Shown piece by piece: positions 1-6,415 of a DNA stretch of 41,966 nucleotides. Made by a program: the position numbers and the translations under genes. Positions within the stretch are counted from its first letter, which is position 1; each line of letters starts with the position of its first letter. Source of the DNA: Chitinophagaceae bacterium UBA4407 (lineage in GTDB: Bacteria; Bacteroidota; Bacteroidia; Chitinophagales; Chitinophagaceae); contig DGQT01000109.1 in the NCBI GenBank assembly GCA_002390845.1, positions 1 to 41,966 of the forward strand. Reading direction: 5' to 3'. The notes under the pieces were generated by a model. That model saw nothing but the letters and a program-made list of their open reading frames with translations. It was not told where the DNA came from and ran no database searches.

Positions 1-17
1 CTGCAGCAATACTCGGT

Positions 18-39
18 CGTTGGTGGCAAGGCTAATTGA
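18..39 (+). repeat. cassette-junction motif, copy A
   Basis: This short motif centres on gcaaggct followed by gac. It aligns in the same orientation with 1650-1672 and 2570-2592, matching copy B at about 15 of 23 positions. Bases 18-33 also pair as an imperfect inverted repeat with 1631-1646 (13 of 16). The three copies lie at the borders of successive gene units, so this one probably marks the end of a unit that starts outside the window. It is the most diverged copy, so the call is tentative. Confidence 0.45.
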
Positions 40-60
40 CACACCCTAATACTTTAAAGG

Positions 61-621
61 ATGCCATTATTTACAAGAGATTTATTTAATTCAGTCGCCA
101 AATCAAGAGCAGGCACAAAGACCTTTTCAAGATTAATGAATGAGGCGAAAATGGAGAGTTTATCAAGTAAAACGACAAGTGCCTTTTTATCTCATTCGCA
201 CTTAGATAAGGAATTAATTGAAGAAGCAAATGCTTTTTTTAAAGGACTTAACATCAGCATTTATATAGATTGGATGGATGAAACAATGCCAGAAAAAACA
301 TCTGGAGCTACTGCGACCAAAATAAAATCTAAAATAATTACCAATGACAAGTTCGTGTTACTTGCAACAAACAATGCTATAGCATCCAAATGGTGTAATT
401 GGGAACTCGGAATTGGAGATACATTCAAAGCTTCATCTGATAAATTATTAATCTTACCCCTTGCCGACAATCGTGGACATTGGACGGGAAATGAGTTCTT
501 ACAAATTTATCCAAGGGTGGAACCTGTAACTAAAGACAGTTATAGTTTTTATGATAATATTTTTAGAGTAATTTATCCTGATGGTCGTACAAAATGGATA
601 GATGAATGGTTAAAATCATAG
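61..621 (+). CDS. TIR-domain protein, putative NAD-consuming defence component
   Basis: This 186-aa protein has a TIR-type domain from about residue 39 to 150. The strand A motif is AFLSHSHLDKE, the BB-loop region is YIDWMDETMP, and the helix C motif is SKWCNWELG, whose Glu115 sits where NADase TIR domains carry their catalytic glutamate. Bacterial TIR domains typically cleave NAD or make cyclic ADP-ribose signals in anti-phage systems. The first 38 residues are a short extension without recognised domain; Met27 or Met31 could also be the start. No signal peptide is seen. The stop is two bases before the next ATG, so this is the first gene of a three-gene operon with a membrane protein and a ThsB-like TIR protein. 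The family call is firm; the role is inferred from context. Confidence 0.85.
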   Translation: MPLFTRDLFNSVAKSRAGTKTFSRLMNEAKMESLSSKTTSAFLSHSHLDKELIEEANAFFKGLNISIYIDWMDETMPEKTSGATATKIKSKIITNDKFVLLATNNAIASKWCNWELGIGDTFKASSDKLLILPLADNRGHWTGNEFLQIYPRVEPVTKDSYSFYDNIFRVIYPDGRTKWIDEWLKS

Positions 622-623
622 TT

Positions 624-1022
624 ATGGAAAATAAATTAAAACATCTTGATTTCTTACAGCTCGTAATTACAAGAATGAATGTGAATTCATTTTTGCTTAA
701 AGGTTGGACAGTAACATTAGTATCTGCTTTATTTGCCTTTGCTGCTAAAGATGCAAATATCAAATACGTAATCATTACTTACATTTCGACACCTTTATTT
801 TGGTTTTTGGATGGTTATTATCTAAGCCTTGAAAGACAATACAGAGAATTGTATAATGTAGTAAGAAAGAAAGATGAAGCAGATATTGATTTTGACTTAA
901 ATGCAAGAAAATACAACAAAGGAAAAAACTCTTGGCTTCCTTGTACATTTTCGGTAACACTTTGTGTATTCTATGGAACTTTAATTTTCATTACGCTTCT
1001 AATAATGTTTTATATAAATTAA
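624..1022 (+). CDS. small three-helix membrane protein, candidate effector of the TIR operon
   Basis: This 132-aa protein starts at the ATG two bases after the TIR stop; an upstream in-frame GTG-like start at 606 would overlap that gene and is less likely. Two hydrophobic segments lie at about residues 23-40 (around GWTVTLVSALFAFAAK) and 47-66 (around YISTPLFWFLDGYYL). A charged stretch follows at about 70-95, then a long C-terminal segment at about 102-131. It resembles small membrane proteins I recall beside TIR genes and annotated as RipA-family octameric membrane proteins, but that name is from memory. Lying between two TIR genes, it is a plausible membrane-disrupting effector gated by a TIR-made nucleotide. 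That role is inference; the topology is visible. Confidence 0.7.
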   Translation: MENKLKHLDFLQLVITRMNVNSFLLKGWTVTLVSALFAFAAKDANIKYVIITYISTPLFWFLDGYYLSLERQYRELYNVVRKKDEADIDFDLNARKYNKGKNSWLPCTFSVTLCVFYGTLIFITLLIMFYIN

Positions 1023-1023
1023 T

Positions 1024-1608
1024 ATGGCAAAAAGAGTATTTTTTTCATTCCATTATGAGGACGTAAAAACTTTTCGGGCTAATGTTGTCAGAAAACATGA
1101 TTTAACAAAGGAAACCAGAGAAGATGCAGGTTTTTTCGATGCCTCTATTTGGGAAGACGCAAAAAAGCATGGTGATTTAGCTGTGAAGAACCTAATTAAC
1201 AGAAATCTCGAAAACACATCAATTACCTGTGCATTAATTGGAACAGAAACCTGGAGAAGAAGATGGGTTAGATACGAAATTTTAAAAAGTTACGATAGAG
1301 GTAATAAGTTATTAGGTGTTCACATAAATAACGTGGCTGATAAGAACCAACAAACGTTTCCATTAGGACGAGATGTATTTGATTATTTGGGCTTCGTAAT
1401 TAGTGCAGACGGTTCAACTTTGACTTATTATGAACATGACGGAAACGATTGGAAAATTTACCAAGATTTACAAGCCAAAAAATTATACAATATGGACAGA
1501 CAACATTGGGGCAAAGGCTTTAAGCTATCGAATTGGGTTAATGTTTATGATTGGAAAAACGGTGACGGGTACAATAATTTTCCCACATGGTTGGACAATG
1601 CTAAATAA
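1024..1608 (+). CDS. ThsB-like TIR protein (DUF1863 type)
   Basis: This 194-aa protein begins with AKRVFFSFHYEDV and contains ITCALIGTETW and RRRWVRYEI. That is the pattern of the Thoeris ThsB / DUF1863 (PF08937) TIR-like family. Glu85 in RYEI is the expected catalytic glutamate. ThsB proteins sense phage and make cyclic ADP-ribose or related signals from NAD that switch on an effector. The ATG follows the previous stop by one base, so translation is probably coupled. No SIR2-SLOG or macro-domain ThsA gene is present in the window; the membrane protein upstream is the only candidate effector. Residues 130-194 are Trp- and Asp-rich and probably complete the family fold. The family call is strong; system membership is inferred. 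Confidence 0.85.
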   Translation: MAKRVFFSFHYEDVKTFRANVVRKHDLTKETREDAGFFDASIWEDAKKHGDLAVKNLINRNLENTSITCALIGTETWRRRWVRYEILKSYDRGNKLLGVHINNVADKNQQTFPLGRDVFDYLGFVISADGSTLTYYEHDGNDWKIYQDLQAKKLYNMDRQHWGKGFKLSNWVNVYDWKNGDGYNNFPTWLDNAK

Positions 1609-1630
1609 TAATTGTAAAGCCCTTGACAGA

Positions 1631-1840
1631 AGCCCAGCCACCAACAAAAGGTTTGCCGCAAGGCTGGCGGACGTAATAACAATCGGCAGTTGTACTACTA
1701 TCAGCTAATATCGGGCTTGACCGAATTCTATTTGGCTTTTAGTTGTTAACTTCAGCTTCGGTTTTTTAATCGGCTTCAGTTGCCGGGCTGACACAGCAAC
1801 AATTCCAGCCCTGCGGCAAGCCTCGAACGTAAGCTGCAAC
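1631..1840. repeat. cassette-junction region B with inverted repeat
   Basis: The 236-base gap between two gene units holds the junction motif at 1650-1672 (gtttgccgcaaggctggc, then ggacg) and an inverted copy at 1805-1822 (17 of 19 positions on extended alignment). The inverted copy leads into gtaagctgc at 1829-1837 just before the next gene. A second conserved element, ggcttttagttgttaac, lies at 1734-1750 and recurs after copy C. Arm 1631-1646 is complementary to copy A. No gene or terminator is evident. The arrangement resembles recombination sites of cassette arrays, but no classical attC consensus could be confirmed by eye. Confidence 0.55.
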
Positions 1841-1844
1841 TCTA

Positions 1845-2543
1845 ATGAACATCTTCTCCATATTTAAAAAACGTAAGACAGAGCCTTCTGAATTGACACC
1901 TGCTGCAATTATTAGGTTGACACAAGAGTATGTTCCAGAATTTTATAAGGAGAGCGAAAAATTTAAAGAGAGCAAAGACTTTCTAAAACATAACGAATGG
2001 GGTCTTGCTCTTGACACACTCATTGAAATGGCTGACGAAAGCGGACATTACTTTTCTGAAGACTTTTGGCTTGACCTTGCAACTTGTGCTGACAAAATGC
2101 AAATGACACAACAAGCTGAATATTGCAGACAGCAAATAATAAGAAACGAAAAAGAAATTGGTCGCAAAACACTTAAGGGTTGGACGACAGTAAAGATTGA
2201 CGATACAACTTTTCAAACTCATATTGCGGAGATTGTAAAAGACAAATGGATAAGTGAACGCCGACAAAAAGATAACTTTGACAGGCTAATAAAAGCAGAT
2301 GGCTTTCATATTAAATATCACGGACGAGCAGGTTTAATTTACTACATTGACAATGGAAAAGTTCTTGAAATTGACTTTGAAATGTCAGGAGTTCCTCAGT
2401 ATGACTTGTTACTTTATTTTGACACGCTAAAAGGCTGGACAATTCCAAAGAATGAGCCTTTTGCTTTTAGAGAACAATCGGAAATTAAGGAACGACTTTT
2501 AGAATGGTTAAAAAGCAAACGAATAAAATCAGACCTAGAGTGA
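1845..2543 (+). CDS. uncharacterised 232-aa cytoplasmic protein in a cassette-like unit
   Basis: I do not recognise this protein securely. There is no signal peptide or membrane segment. Residues 35-95 form a helical region around FLKHNEWGLALDTLIEMAD. It recalls small all-helical immunity-like domains (MafI/Imm type), though this is only a resemblance. The C-terminal half, about 110-232, is mixed alpha/beta with YHGRAGLIYYIDNGK and EIDFEMSGVPQYDLLLYFD, and ends in a basic helix. The gene stands alone, bounded by an inverted pair of junction sequences (1805-1837 and 2557-2592). That suggests it moves as a unit. It could be an immunity or defence-related cargo gene, but nothing in the sequence proves this. 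Confidence 0.7.
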   Translation: MNIFSIFKKRKTEPSELTPAAIIRLTQEYVPEFYKESEKFKESKDFLKHNEWGLALDTLIEMADESGHYFSEDFWLDLATCADKMQMTQQAEYCRQQIIRNEKEIGRKTLKGWTTVKIDDTTFQTHIAEIVKDKWISERRQKDNFDRLIKADGFHIKYHGRAGLIYYIDNGKVLEIDFEMSGVPQYDLLLYFDTLKGWTIPKNEPFAFREQSEIKERLLEWLKSKRIKSDLE

Positions 2544-2556
2544 CGAAACAGAGTAT

Positions 2557-2669
2557 GCAGCTTACATTGGGTTTGCTGCAAGGCTGGCGGACGTTGGAGC
2601 AATGGTCATTTTATCGCTGTTGTGCTTCATCTGGGCAGGACATACATCGTTGGGCTTTTGTTTGTTAAC
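2557..2669. repeat. cassette-junction region C
   Basis: The motif at 2570-2592 repeats copy B almost exactly, with one change (gtttgctgcaaggctggcgg). It is preceded by gcagcttac at 2557-2565, the reverse complement of gtaagctgc at the start of the same gene unit. The second element, gttgggcttttgtttgttaac, is at 2649-2669. A local hairpin (gcagc ... gctgc) is possible at 2557-2578. The copy closes the unit that holds the 232-aa gene. Confidence 0.55.
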
Positions 2670-2686
2670 CTGTACTTTTCCTTCTT

Positions 2687-2748
2687 CGCAGAGTCTCATG
2701 CAAGGCTTTGTGTGTGGCTTGGACTCTGCGATTCGCTAAGGTAAAAGC
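2687..2748. repeat. hairpin repeat, PIR subfamily
   Basis: The arms cgcagagtc (2687-2695) and gactctgcg (2722-2730) form a perfect 9-bp inverted repeat around tttgtgtgtggcttg. It is followed by attcgctaaggtaaaagcc. Related copies lie at 6271-6345 and, split by the IS110 element, at 4226-4238 plus 5570-5620. The tail is the reverse complement of the PIR middle segment (gagcttttaccgaagcg), which ties this form to the main family. Confidence 0.75.
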
Positions 2749-2753
2749 CTACT

Positions 2754-2792
2754 GTTGTTCCAGGTCTTTCGAAGGGTGACCTGGAACTTAAG
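2754..2792. repeat. 39-base hairpin repeat, copy 1
   Basis: This unit reads gttgttccaggtc, a short loop, then gacctggaacttaag. The arms ccaggtc and gacctgg form a perfect 7-bp stem. A second copy lies 127 bases downstream at 2881-2919. Between them, 2793-2880 is AT-rich without a gene. Confidence 0.75.
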
Positions 2793-2880
2793 ATAAAAGC
2801 CTTTCTGTAAAAGGAGTTAATAGTGCAAAATATAACTGCAAAGAATTTTTTAAAACAGGATATGCATTTTTAATTATCCC

Positions 2881-2919
2881 GTTGTTCCAGGTCTTCAGTA
2901 GGGTGACCTGAAACTTAAG
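2881..2919. repeat. 39-base hairpin repeat, copy 2
   Basis: This is a direct repeat of 2754-2792 with about six differences, one of them in the right stem arm (gacctga for gacctgg). Its right edge coincides with the point where the truncated transposase at 2920-3086 loses recognisable sequence. The repeat may therefore have been involved in that deletion. Confidence 0.7.
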
Positions 2920-3086
2920 AGTGGATGAACTTCACTTTTAGGAACAGTATTGATGAAACCCAGCTTTTCCAAATCCAGTTTGTCAATAAATGCATCCATA
3001 ACCCTTTCCGGATTATTCAGCATTACCTGACCTTCAAGTGTAGCGAAATATGGTTGATTGCAGTTGTTGCCTTGTATAAATTGCAT
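2920..3086 (-). pseudogene. N-terminal fragment of an IS1182-like transposase
   Basis: On the minus strand from ATG 3086 the reading frame gives MQFIQGNNCNQPYFATLEGQ and then a segment containing DAFIDKLDLEKLGF and a KSEVHP-like end. This is the pattern of the extreme N-terminus of IS1182-type DDE transposases, where a Glu-Gly-Arg-Pro-like stretch normally leads into several hundred more residues. Here only about 55 residues remain before the frame enters the hairpin repeat and stops. The catalytic domain is missing, so this is a dead remnant. Family assignment rests on memory of the N-terminal pattern and is moderately sure. Confidence 0.6.
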
Positions 3087-3136
3087 GTTGTATAACAACA
3101 AAAACTATACGCTATTACAGGTATTCACATTGTGTG

Positions 3137-3144
3137 TATATTTG
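3137..3144 (+). promoter_or_regulatory. candidate -7 element of a Bacteroidota promoter
   Basis: The sequence tatatttg matches the Bacteroidota TAnnTTTG -7 consensus exactly and lies 67 bases before the TTG chosen as start of the oxidoreductase gene. No clear TTG-type -33 element is seen at the usual distance, so the call is tentative. Confidence 0.35.
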
Positions 3145-3210
3145 GTTTAATAAGGTTAGTTTTTTCACAAACTCTCGTTGTGTGTAATTTTAAAATTGAA
3201 TTCTAGTAAA

Positions 3211-4170
3211 TTGAAGGCAATTTTTTATACAAAATATGGAGGCCCTGAAGTTCTACAACTCAAAGAAATAGAAAAACCTTCTCCGAAGGATGATGAGGTA
3301 TTGGTCAAAGTTCATGCGGTATCAATAAATGATTGGGATTTTGGCCTTCTAGAAGGGGACTTCATAAATCGTCTACTAAACGGTCTTTTGAAACCAAAGA
3401 GAAAAATACTTGGCTCCGATATTGCGGGACGAATTGAAGCAGTTGGTAAAAATGTAACCAAGTTTAAAACAGGTGATGAAGTGTATGGTGATCTGAGCAG
3501 TTATTGGGGAGGTTTCGCTGAGTATACCTGTGCCCGTGAAAAATCATTAGCACTGAAACCTGCATCCATGAGTTTCGAAGAAGCAGCGGCAATACCACAG
3601 GCGGCCATGCTGGCTGTGCAGGGCCTTATTGATAAAGGAAAAATTCACTCGGGACAAAAGCTATTGATCAATGGTGCAGGTGGAGGCGTTGGTACTTTTG
3701 CCGTGCAAATTGCCAAATTATACGGTGTTGAAATAACTGCTGTTGACAGTACAAGTAAACTGAATATGCTACGATCAATAGGCTTTGATCATGTCATTGA
3801 TTATACAAGGGAGGATTTTACTAAAAATGGCCAGCGTTATGACTTGATACTTGATGTTAAGACAAATCGTTCGATGTTCGATTATGTCCGTGCATTGTAT
3901 CCCGGTGGAATTTATGTGACAGTTGGAGGTTCTCTGAGTCGACTTTTTCAGGCTTTGATTCTGGGGCCATGGATTTCGATGATCAGTAAAAAACACATAC
4001 GTATTGTTGCCTTAAAGACAAACAAGGATTTATTGTATATGAATGAACTTTTCGAAGCTGGCAAAATCAAGCCTATTATAGACAGACCTTACAAAATAAC
4101 AGAGTTTGTTGAAGCATTCAGACTTTTTGGTAAAGCAGAACACAAGGGAAAAGTAGTAATAACGATGTAA
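3211..4170 (+). CDS. zinc-independent MDR alcohol dehydrogenase / quinone oxidoreductase
   Basis: This 320-aa medium-chain dehydrogenase/reductase acts on NAD(P)H. The N-terminal GroES-like domain runs KAIFYTKYGGPEVLQL to about residue 120, with ILGSDIAGRIEAVG and GDEVYGDL. The Rossmann domain carries the NAD(P) loop LLINGAGGGVGTFAVQIAK. The Cys/His ligands of zinc-dependent members are absent, as in quinone reductase-like members. There is no ATG at the front: TTG 3211 gives the family-typical Lys-Ala-Ile start, and TTG 3178 would add 11 unlikely residues. The gene stands alone between a transposase remnant and an IS element. The substrate cannot be predicted. Confidence 0.85.
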   Translation: MKAIFYTKYGGPEVLQLKEIEKPSPKDDEVLVKVHAVSINDWDFGLLEGDFINRLLNGLLKPKRKILGSDIAGRIEAVGKNVTKFKTGDEVYGDLSSYWGGFAEYTCAREKSLALKPASMSFEEAAAIPQAAMLAVQGLIDKGKIHSGQKLLINGAGGGVGTFAVQIAKLYGVEITAVDSTSKLNMLRSIGFDHVIDYTREDFTKNGQRYDLILDVKTNRSMFDYVRALYPGGIYVTVGGSLSRLFQALILGPWISMISKKHIRIVALKTNKDLLYMNELFEAGKIKPIIDRPYKITEFVEAFRLFGKAEHKGKVVITM

Positions 4171-4293
4171 ATAGATTACAGGCTTCCGTAAAACGAACGC
4201 ACGACATGGGGCTTTATGCTTCCTGCTTCGCAGATTCTGTGATGATTTCCAAATAATTTTTACCTTTAAAATACAAAACAATAGAGAGCGGAT

Positions 4294-5343
4294 TTAATCC
4301 AGCTCGGTTAGGGCAGCTTCAACAGGCTGATCTAAAAATTTTATAGGTAATTGATATGGCTCATTCTTCTTCCAAAGCGTATATATCAGCATCAATAATT
4401 TTCTTTGTACTGCAACATACCCTTTCATTTTTATTGCTTGCTTTTCAATAATCCGATTATGTAAGTTTTGTAGTGGGAGGTTATATTTTACTGCAGTAAA
4501 AGCGGGGAAGTAAAGACAATGCCTTAAATGTGGGTTACCCCTCTTTGATATGTGAGCCCTGCCTCTTACTGATGTGCCTGATATTTTTTGTATTATATCT
4601 AAGCCTGCATAACTGACCAGTTGCCTGCTGTTACGTACAAGATTAAATCCATTTGTTTCTGCAATGACAGTGACCACCGTTTGCAAGCCAACACCAGGAA
4701 TAGTACAAACATTCTCTATCCGTTCTTTGATTGATTCTTCTTTGTCAATCAAATTCACTATTTCTTTTTCAACTTCAAGAATTTGCTTTTCCAGCAGTTT
4801 CGATCTTGCCTTCATGCGCTTGATACTGCTGAGTGAAGTAATAGCTTTTGTTTCCTCTGCATGAAGTTGGTTGTTGATAAGCGTCAACTCCTGTTGTAGC
4901 TGATGTTTTTCTCTTGTCAACTGCTTCAGGTTTGCATACAATTGATGTGGTGGTTGCCATAGATCTAATTGTTTTACACATCCAAACTCTGCTAATACTT
5001 TTGATGCCTGGTAGTCATCTTGCTTTTTAGATGAACATGTTTTTGCAAATGCATTTACTTTGTTTGGTAATACAATGTTTACGTAGCAATCATTAGCTAC
5101 AAGATAGTAGGCAAGCTTTTCATGATATACACCTGTTGCTTCCATAACATAATAGACGGATACATCTTCATTATGCATGGTATTGATCCATTGAATTAAT
5201 TCCTTAAACCCCTTTGTTGTGTTTGTGAATTTTTTTGAATTACTGCAATTGAAGCTGCTGTTCATGTAAAGCTGACCAAAGCTTACTACTAATTCTTTGG
5301 AGCCACAATCAATACCAGCAGATTGTTTGATTACTGTTTCCAT
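4294..5343 (-). CDS. IS110-family transposase (DEDD recombinase)
   Basis: This is a 349-aa protein from ATG 5343 (METVIKQSAGIDCGSKE); an upstream in-frame start would add eight residues of poor fit. The N-terminal RuvC-like DEDD domain shows Asp in AGIDCG, Glu in VMEATGVYHE and the Asp pair in SSKKQDDYQAS. A coiled-coil linker spans about residues 125-215. The C-terminal Transposase_20 domain has CTIPGVGLQTVV, QLVSYAGLD and RGRAHISKRGNPHLRHCLY, which includes the conserved serine. IS110 enzymes recombine circular element DNA into target sites guided by an element-encoded bridge RNA. No frameshift is present and the gene looks functional. Confidence 0.93.
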   Translation of the reverse strand: METVIKQSAGIDCGSKELVVSFGQLYMNSSFNCSNSKKFTNTTKGFKELIQWINTMHNEDVSVYYVMEATGVYHEKLAYYLVANDCYVNIVLPNKVNAFAKTCSSKKQDDYQASKVLAEFGCVKQLDLWQPPHQLYANLKQLTREKHQLQQELTLINNQLHAEETKAITSLSSIKRMKARSKLLEKQILEVEKEIVNLIDKEESIKERIENVCTIPGVGLQTVVTVIAETNGFNLVRNSRQLVSYAGLDIIQKISGTSVRGRAHISKRGNPHLRHCLYFPAFTAVKYNLPLQNLHNRIIEKQAIKMKGYVAVQRKLLMLIYTLWKKNEPYQLPIKFLDQPVEAALTELD

Positions 5344-5567
5344 AAATTTAAGTTTTAAACAAAGCAAAACTCTTCATTGTCTTCACTCGTAATATGGAAG
5401 CTGGTCTTGATAACCGCTTTGGATTCTGTTCAGACTTTTAAGAGTATAAAAAAGGCTGAGGAATACCTGCGGAACAGCATGTTTCAGGAACTGCTTAACG
5501 TCTCCAGCTCTCTCAACCTTCTTGCTTTGACAGATTAAATTTAAATAAGAATCAAACATACGAGCGT
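5344..5567 (-). ncRNA. candidate bridge RNA region of the IS110 element
   Basis: This non-coding stretch upstream of the transposase is much longer than the 55 bases downstream. IS110-group elements such as IS621 encode their bridge RNA in exactly this position. On the minus strand it contains several possible short stems, for example around gctgttccgcagg. I could not identify the target-binding or donor-binding loops by eye, so exact ends and structure are unknown. An open frame crossing the region shows no protein family. Confidence 0.4.
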
Positions 5568-5569
5568 CT

Positions 5570-5728
5570 CCCTCAAAGATTTGTGTGTGGCTTGGACTCT
5601 GCGATTCGCTTAAATAAAAGCTCCATAAAGTATTTAACCGTACAAGTACGCCGCCGCTCAAGGCTATGGCGTACAAGTGTGCGACGCAAGTAAAGCCTCA
5701 TAGCAATACTTTAGCCTGGCTCAAAAAA
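5570..5728. repeat. PIR copy, right part of the copy split by IS110
   Basis: The copy starts with tttgtgtgtggcttgg and gactctgcgattcgct, continues through aaaagctcc, and ends with the standard arm gtgcgacgcaagtaaagc then cctcatag and a tagcctggctcaaaaaaa end. The core contains an extra segment: gtacaagt occurs at 5640-5647 and again at 5671-5678, with gccgccgctcaaggctatgg between. That looks like a 23-base insertion flanked by an 8-base duplication. The remaining bases 5729-5947 hold no gene that I can support. Confidence 0.8.
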
Positions 5729-5947
5729 ATGTTTATCTTCCCCACCCGGTCTAAAAGCTTTGAACGCTTCACGGTAATACGAGTTCCTTTACCCTACTTC
5801 AAATTTGACAAGCTATACAATATGTTACCGTGATATATATTTAAATTGCCTGTTACCCAGTTTTTCTTCACGAAAACATTGATGTAATTTATTGTAGATT
5901 TGAGTTAGTAATTGCCAATATTGGCAGTAGAATAATATATTCAACGT

Positions 5948-6226
5948 ATGACAACTTCTTCCAATTCCTTTTCAGAAGGTTTGAGCATGAATACGGAAGC
6001 GATTCGGTGTTCCAAGTGCAACGGCGAGATGGTGCAGGGGTTCATCTTCGACCGGGAGCATGGAGGCCTGCGGCGCGTCATCAACTGGGTTGAGGGAGCA
6101 CCGGAAAAGTATTTCTGGACTGTTACGAGCGTACCAGTGGAAAAGTGCGTTCCAGTGGGTACCTTCCGGTGTTCGGTGTGCGGCTTCCTTGAATCCTACG
6201 CACGCCCGGAATTTGCTGCCAAGTGA
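5948..6226 (+). CDS. small zinc-ribbon protein (DUF6487-like)
   Basis: This 92-aa protein has two Cys pairs, CSKC at about residues 22-25 and CSVC at about 75-78, forming a probable zinc ribbon. Between them lies GGLRRVINWVEGAPEKYFW, a pattern I associate with the DUF6487 family of unknown function. Met14 (5987) is an alternative start closer to the first Cys pair and would remove a Ser-rich leader. The gene uses GC-rich codons (cgg, gtg, ttc, ggc) unlike the AT-rich genes around it, so recent transfer is likely. It stands alone between two PIR copies. The function is unknown. Confidence 0.7.
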   Translation: MTTSSNSFSEGLSMNTEAIRCSKCNGEMVQGFIFDREHGGLRRVINWVEGAPEKYFWTVTSVPVEKCVPVGTFRCSVCGFLESYARPEFAAK

Positions 6227-6263
6227 CCAGGCTTGCAGACATAAGCAAACCCGCCGAACTGCA

Positions 6264-6415
6264 TTCTTCTTCGCAACGTCTCATTCAAAGATTTGTGTGT
6301 GGCTTGTACTCTGCGATTCGCTAAGGTAAAAGCTCCATAAAATATTCAACCGTACAAGTGTGCGACGCAAGAAAAGCTTAATAGAACCACAAAAGTGTGG
6401 TCAATAATTTCCCTG
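6264..6415. repeat. PIR copy
   Basis: The left half is the hairpin form (cttcgcaacgtct, gatttgtgtgtggcttg, tactctgcgattcgctaagg). The right half is a standard arm, accgtacaagtgtgcgacgc, then aagaaaagcttaatag, ending in gtggtcaataattt. Compared with 2687-2748 the left stem arm is degenerate. This is the reference copy for reconstructing the IS110 target. Confidence 0.8.

Larger units (their letters stand above)
4239..5569 (-). mobile_element. IS110-family insertion sequence, about 1331 bp
   Basis: The ends were inferred by joining the flanks. Sequence up to 4238 (ttcgcagattct) fused to 5570 onward (ccctcaaagatttgtg) recreates an intact hairpin repeat with the same spacing as the copy at 6270-6300 (ttcgcaacgtct, then cattcaaagatttgtg). 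Both edges carry the dinucleotide CT (4237-4238 and 5568-5569), as expected for IS110 elements, which leave no long target duplication and flank themselves with a shared core. The transposase is on the minus strand with about 225 non-coding bases upstream and 55 downstream. The length is normal for the family. Confidence 0.75.

Noticed and set aside
1..2669. The junction motifs as bona fide integron attC sites.
   Set aside because: I could not place consensus core sites (RYYYAAC and GTTRRRY) symmetrically in all copies, and no integrase gene is present. They are therefore reported only as cassette-like.
5383..5676. A 97-codon minus-strand frame upstream of the IS110 transposase.
   Set aside because: It crosses the inferred IS end at 5569 and runs into the PIR copy, and shows no family pattern. 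The stretch fits better as a non-coding leader with a bridge RNA.
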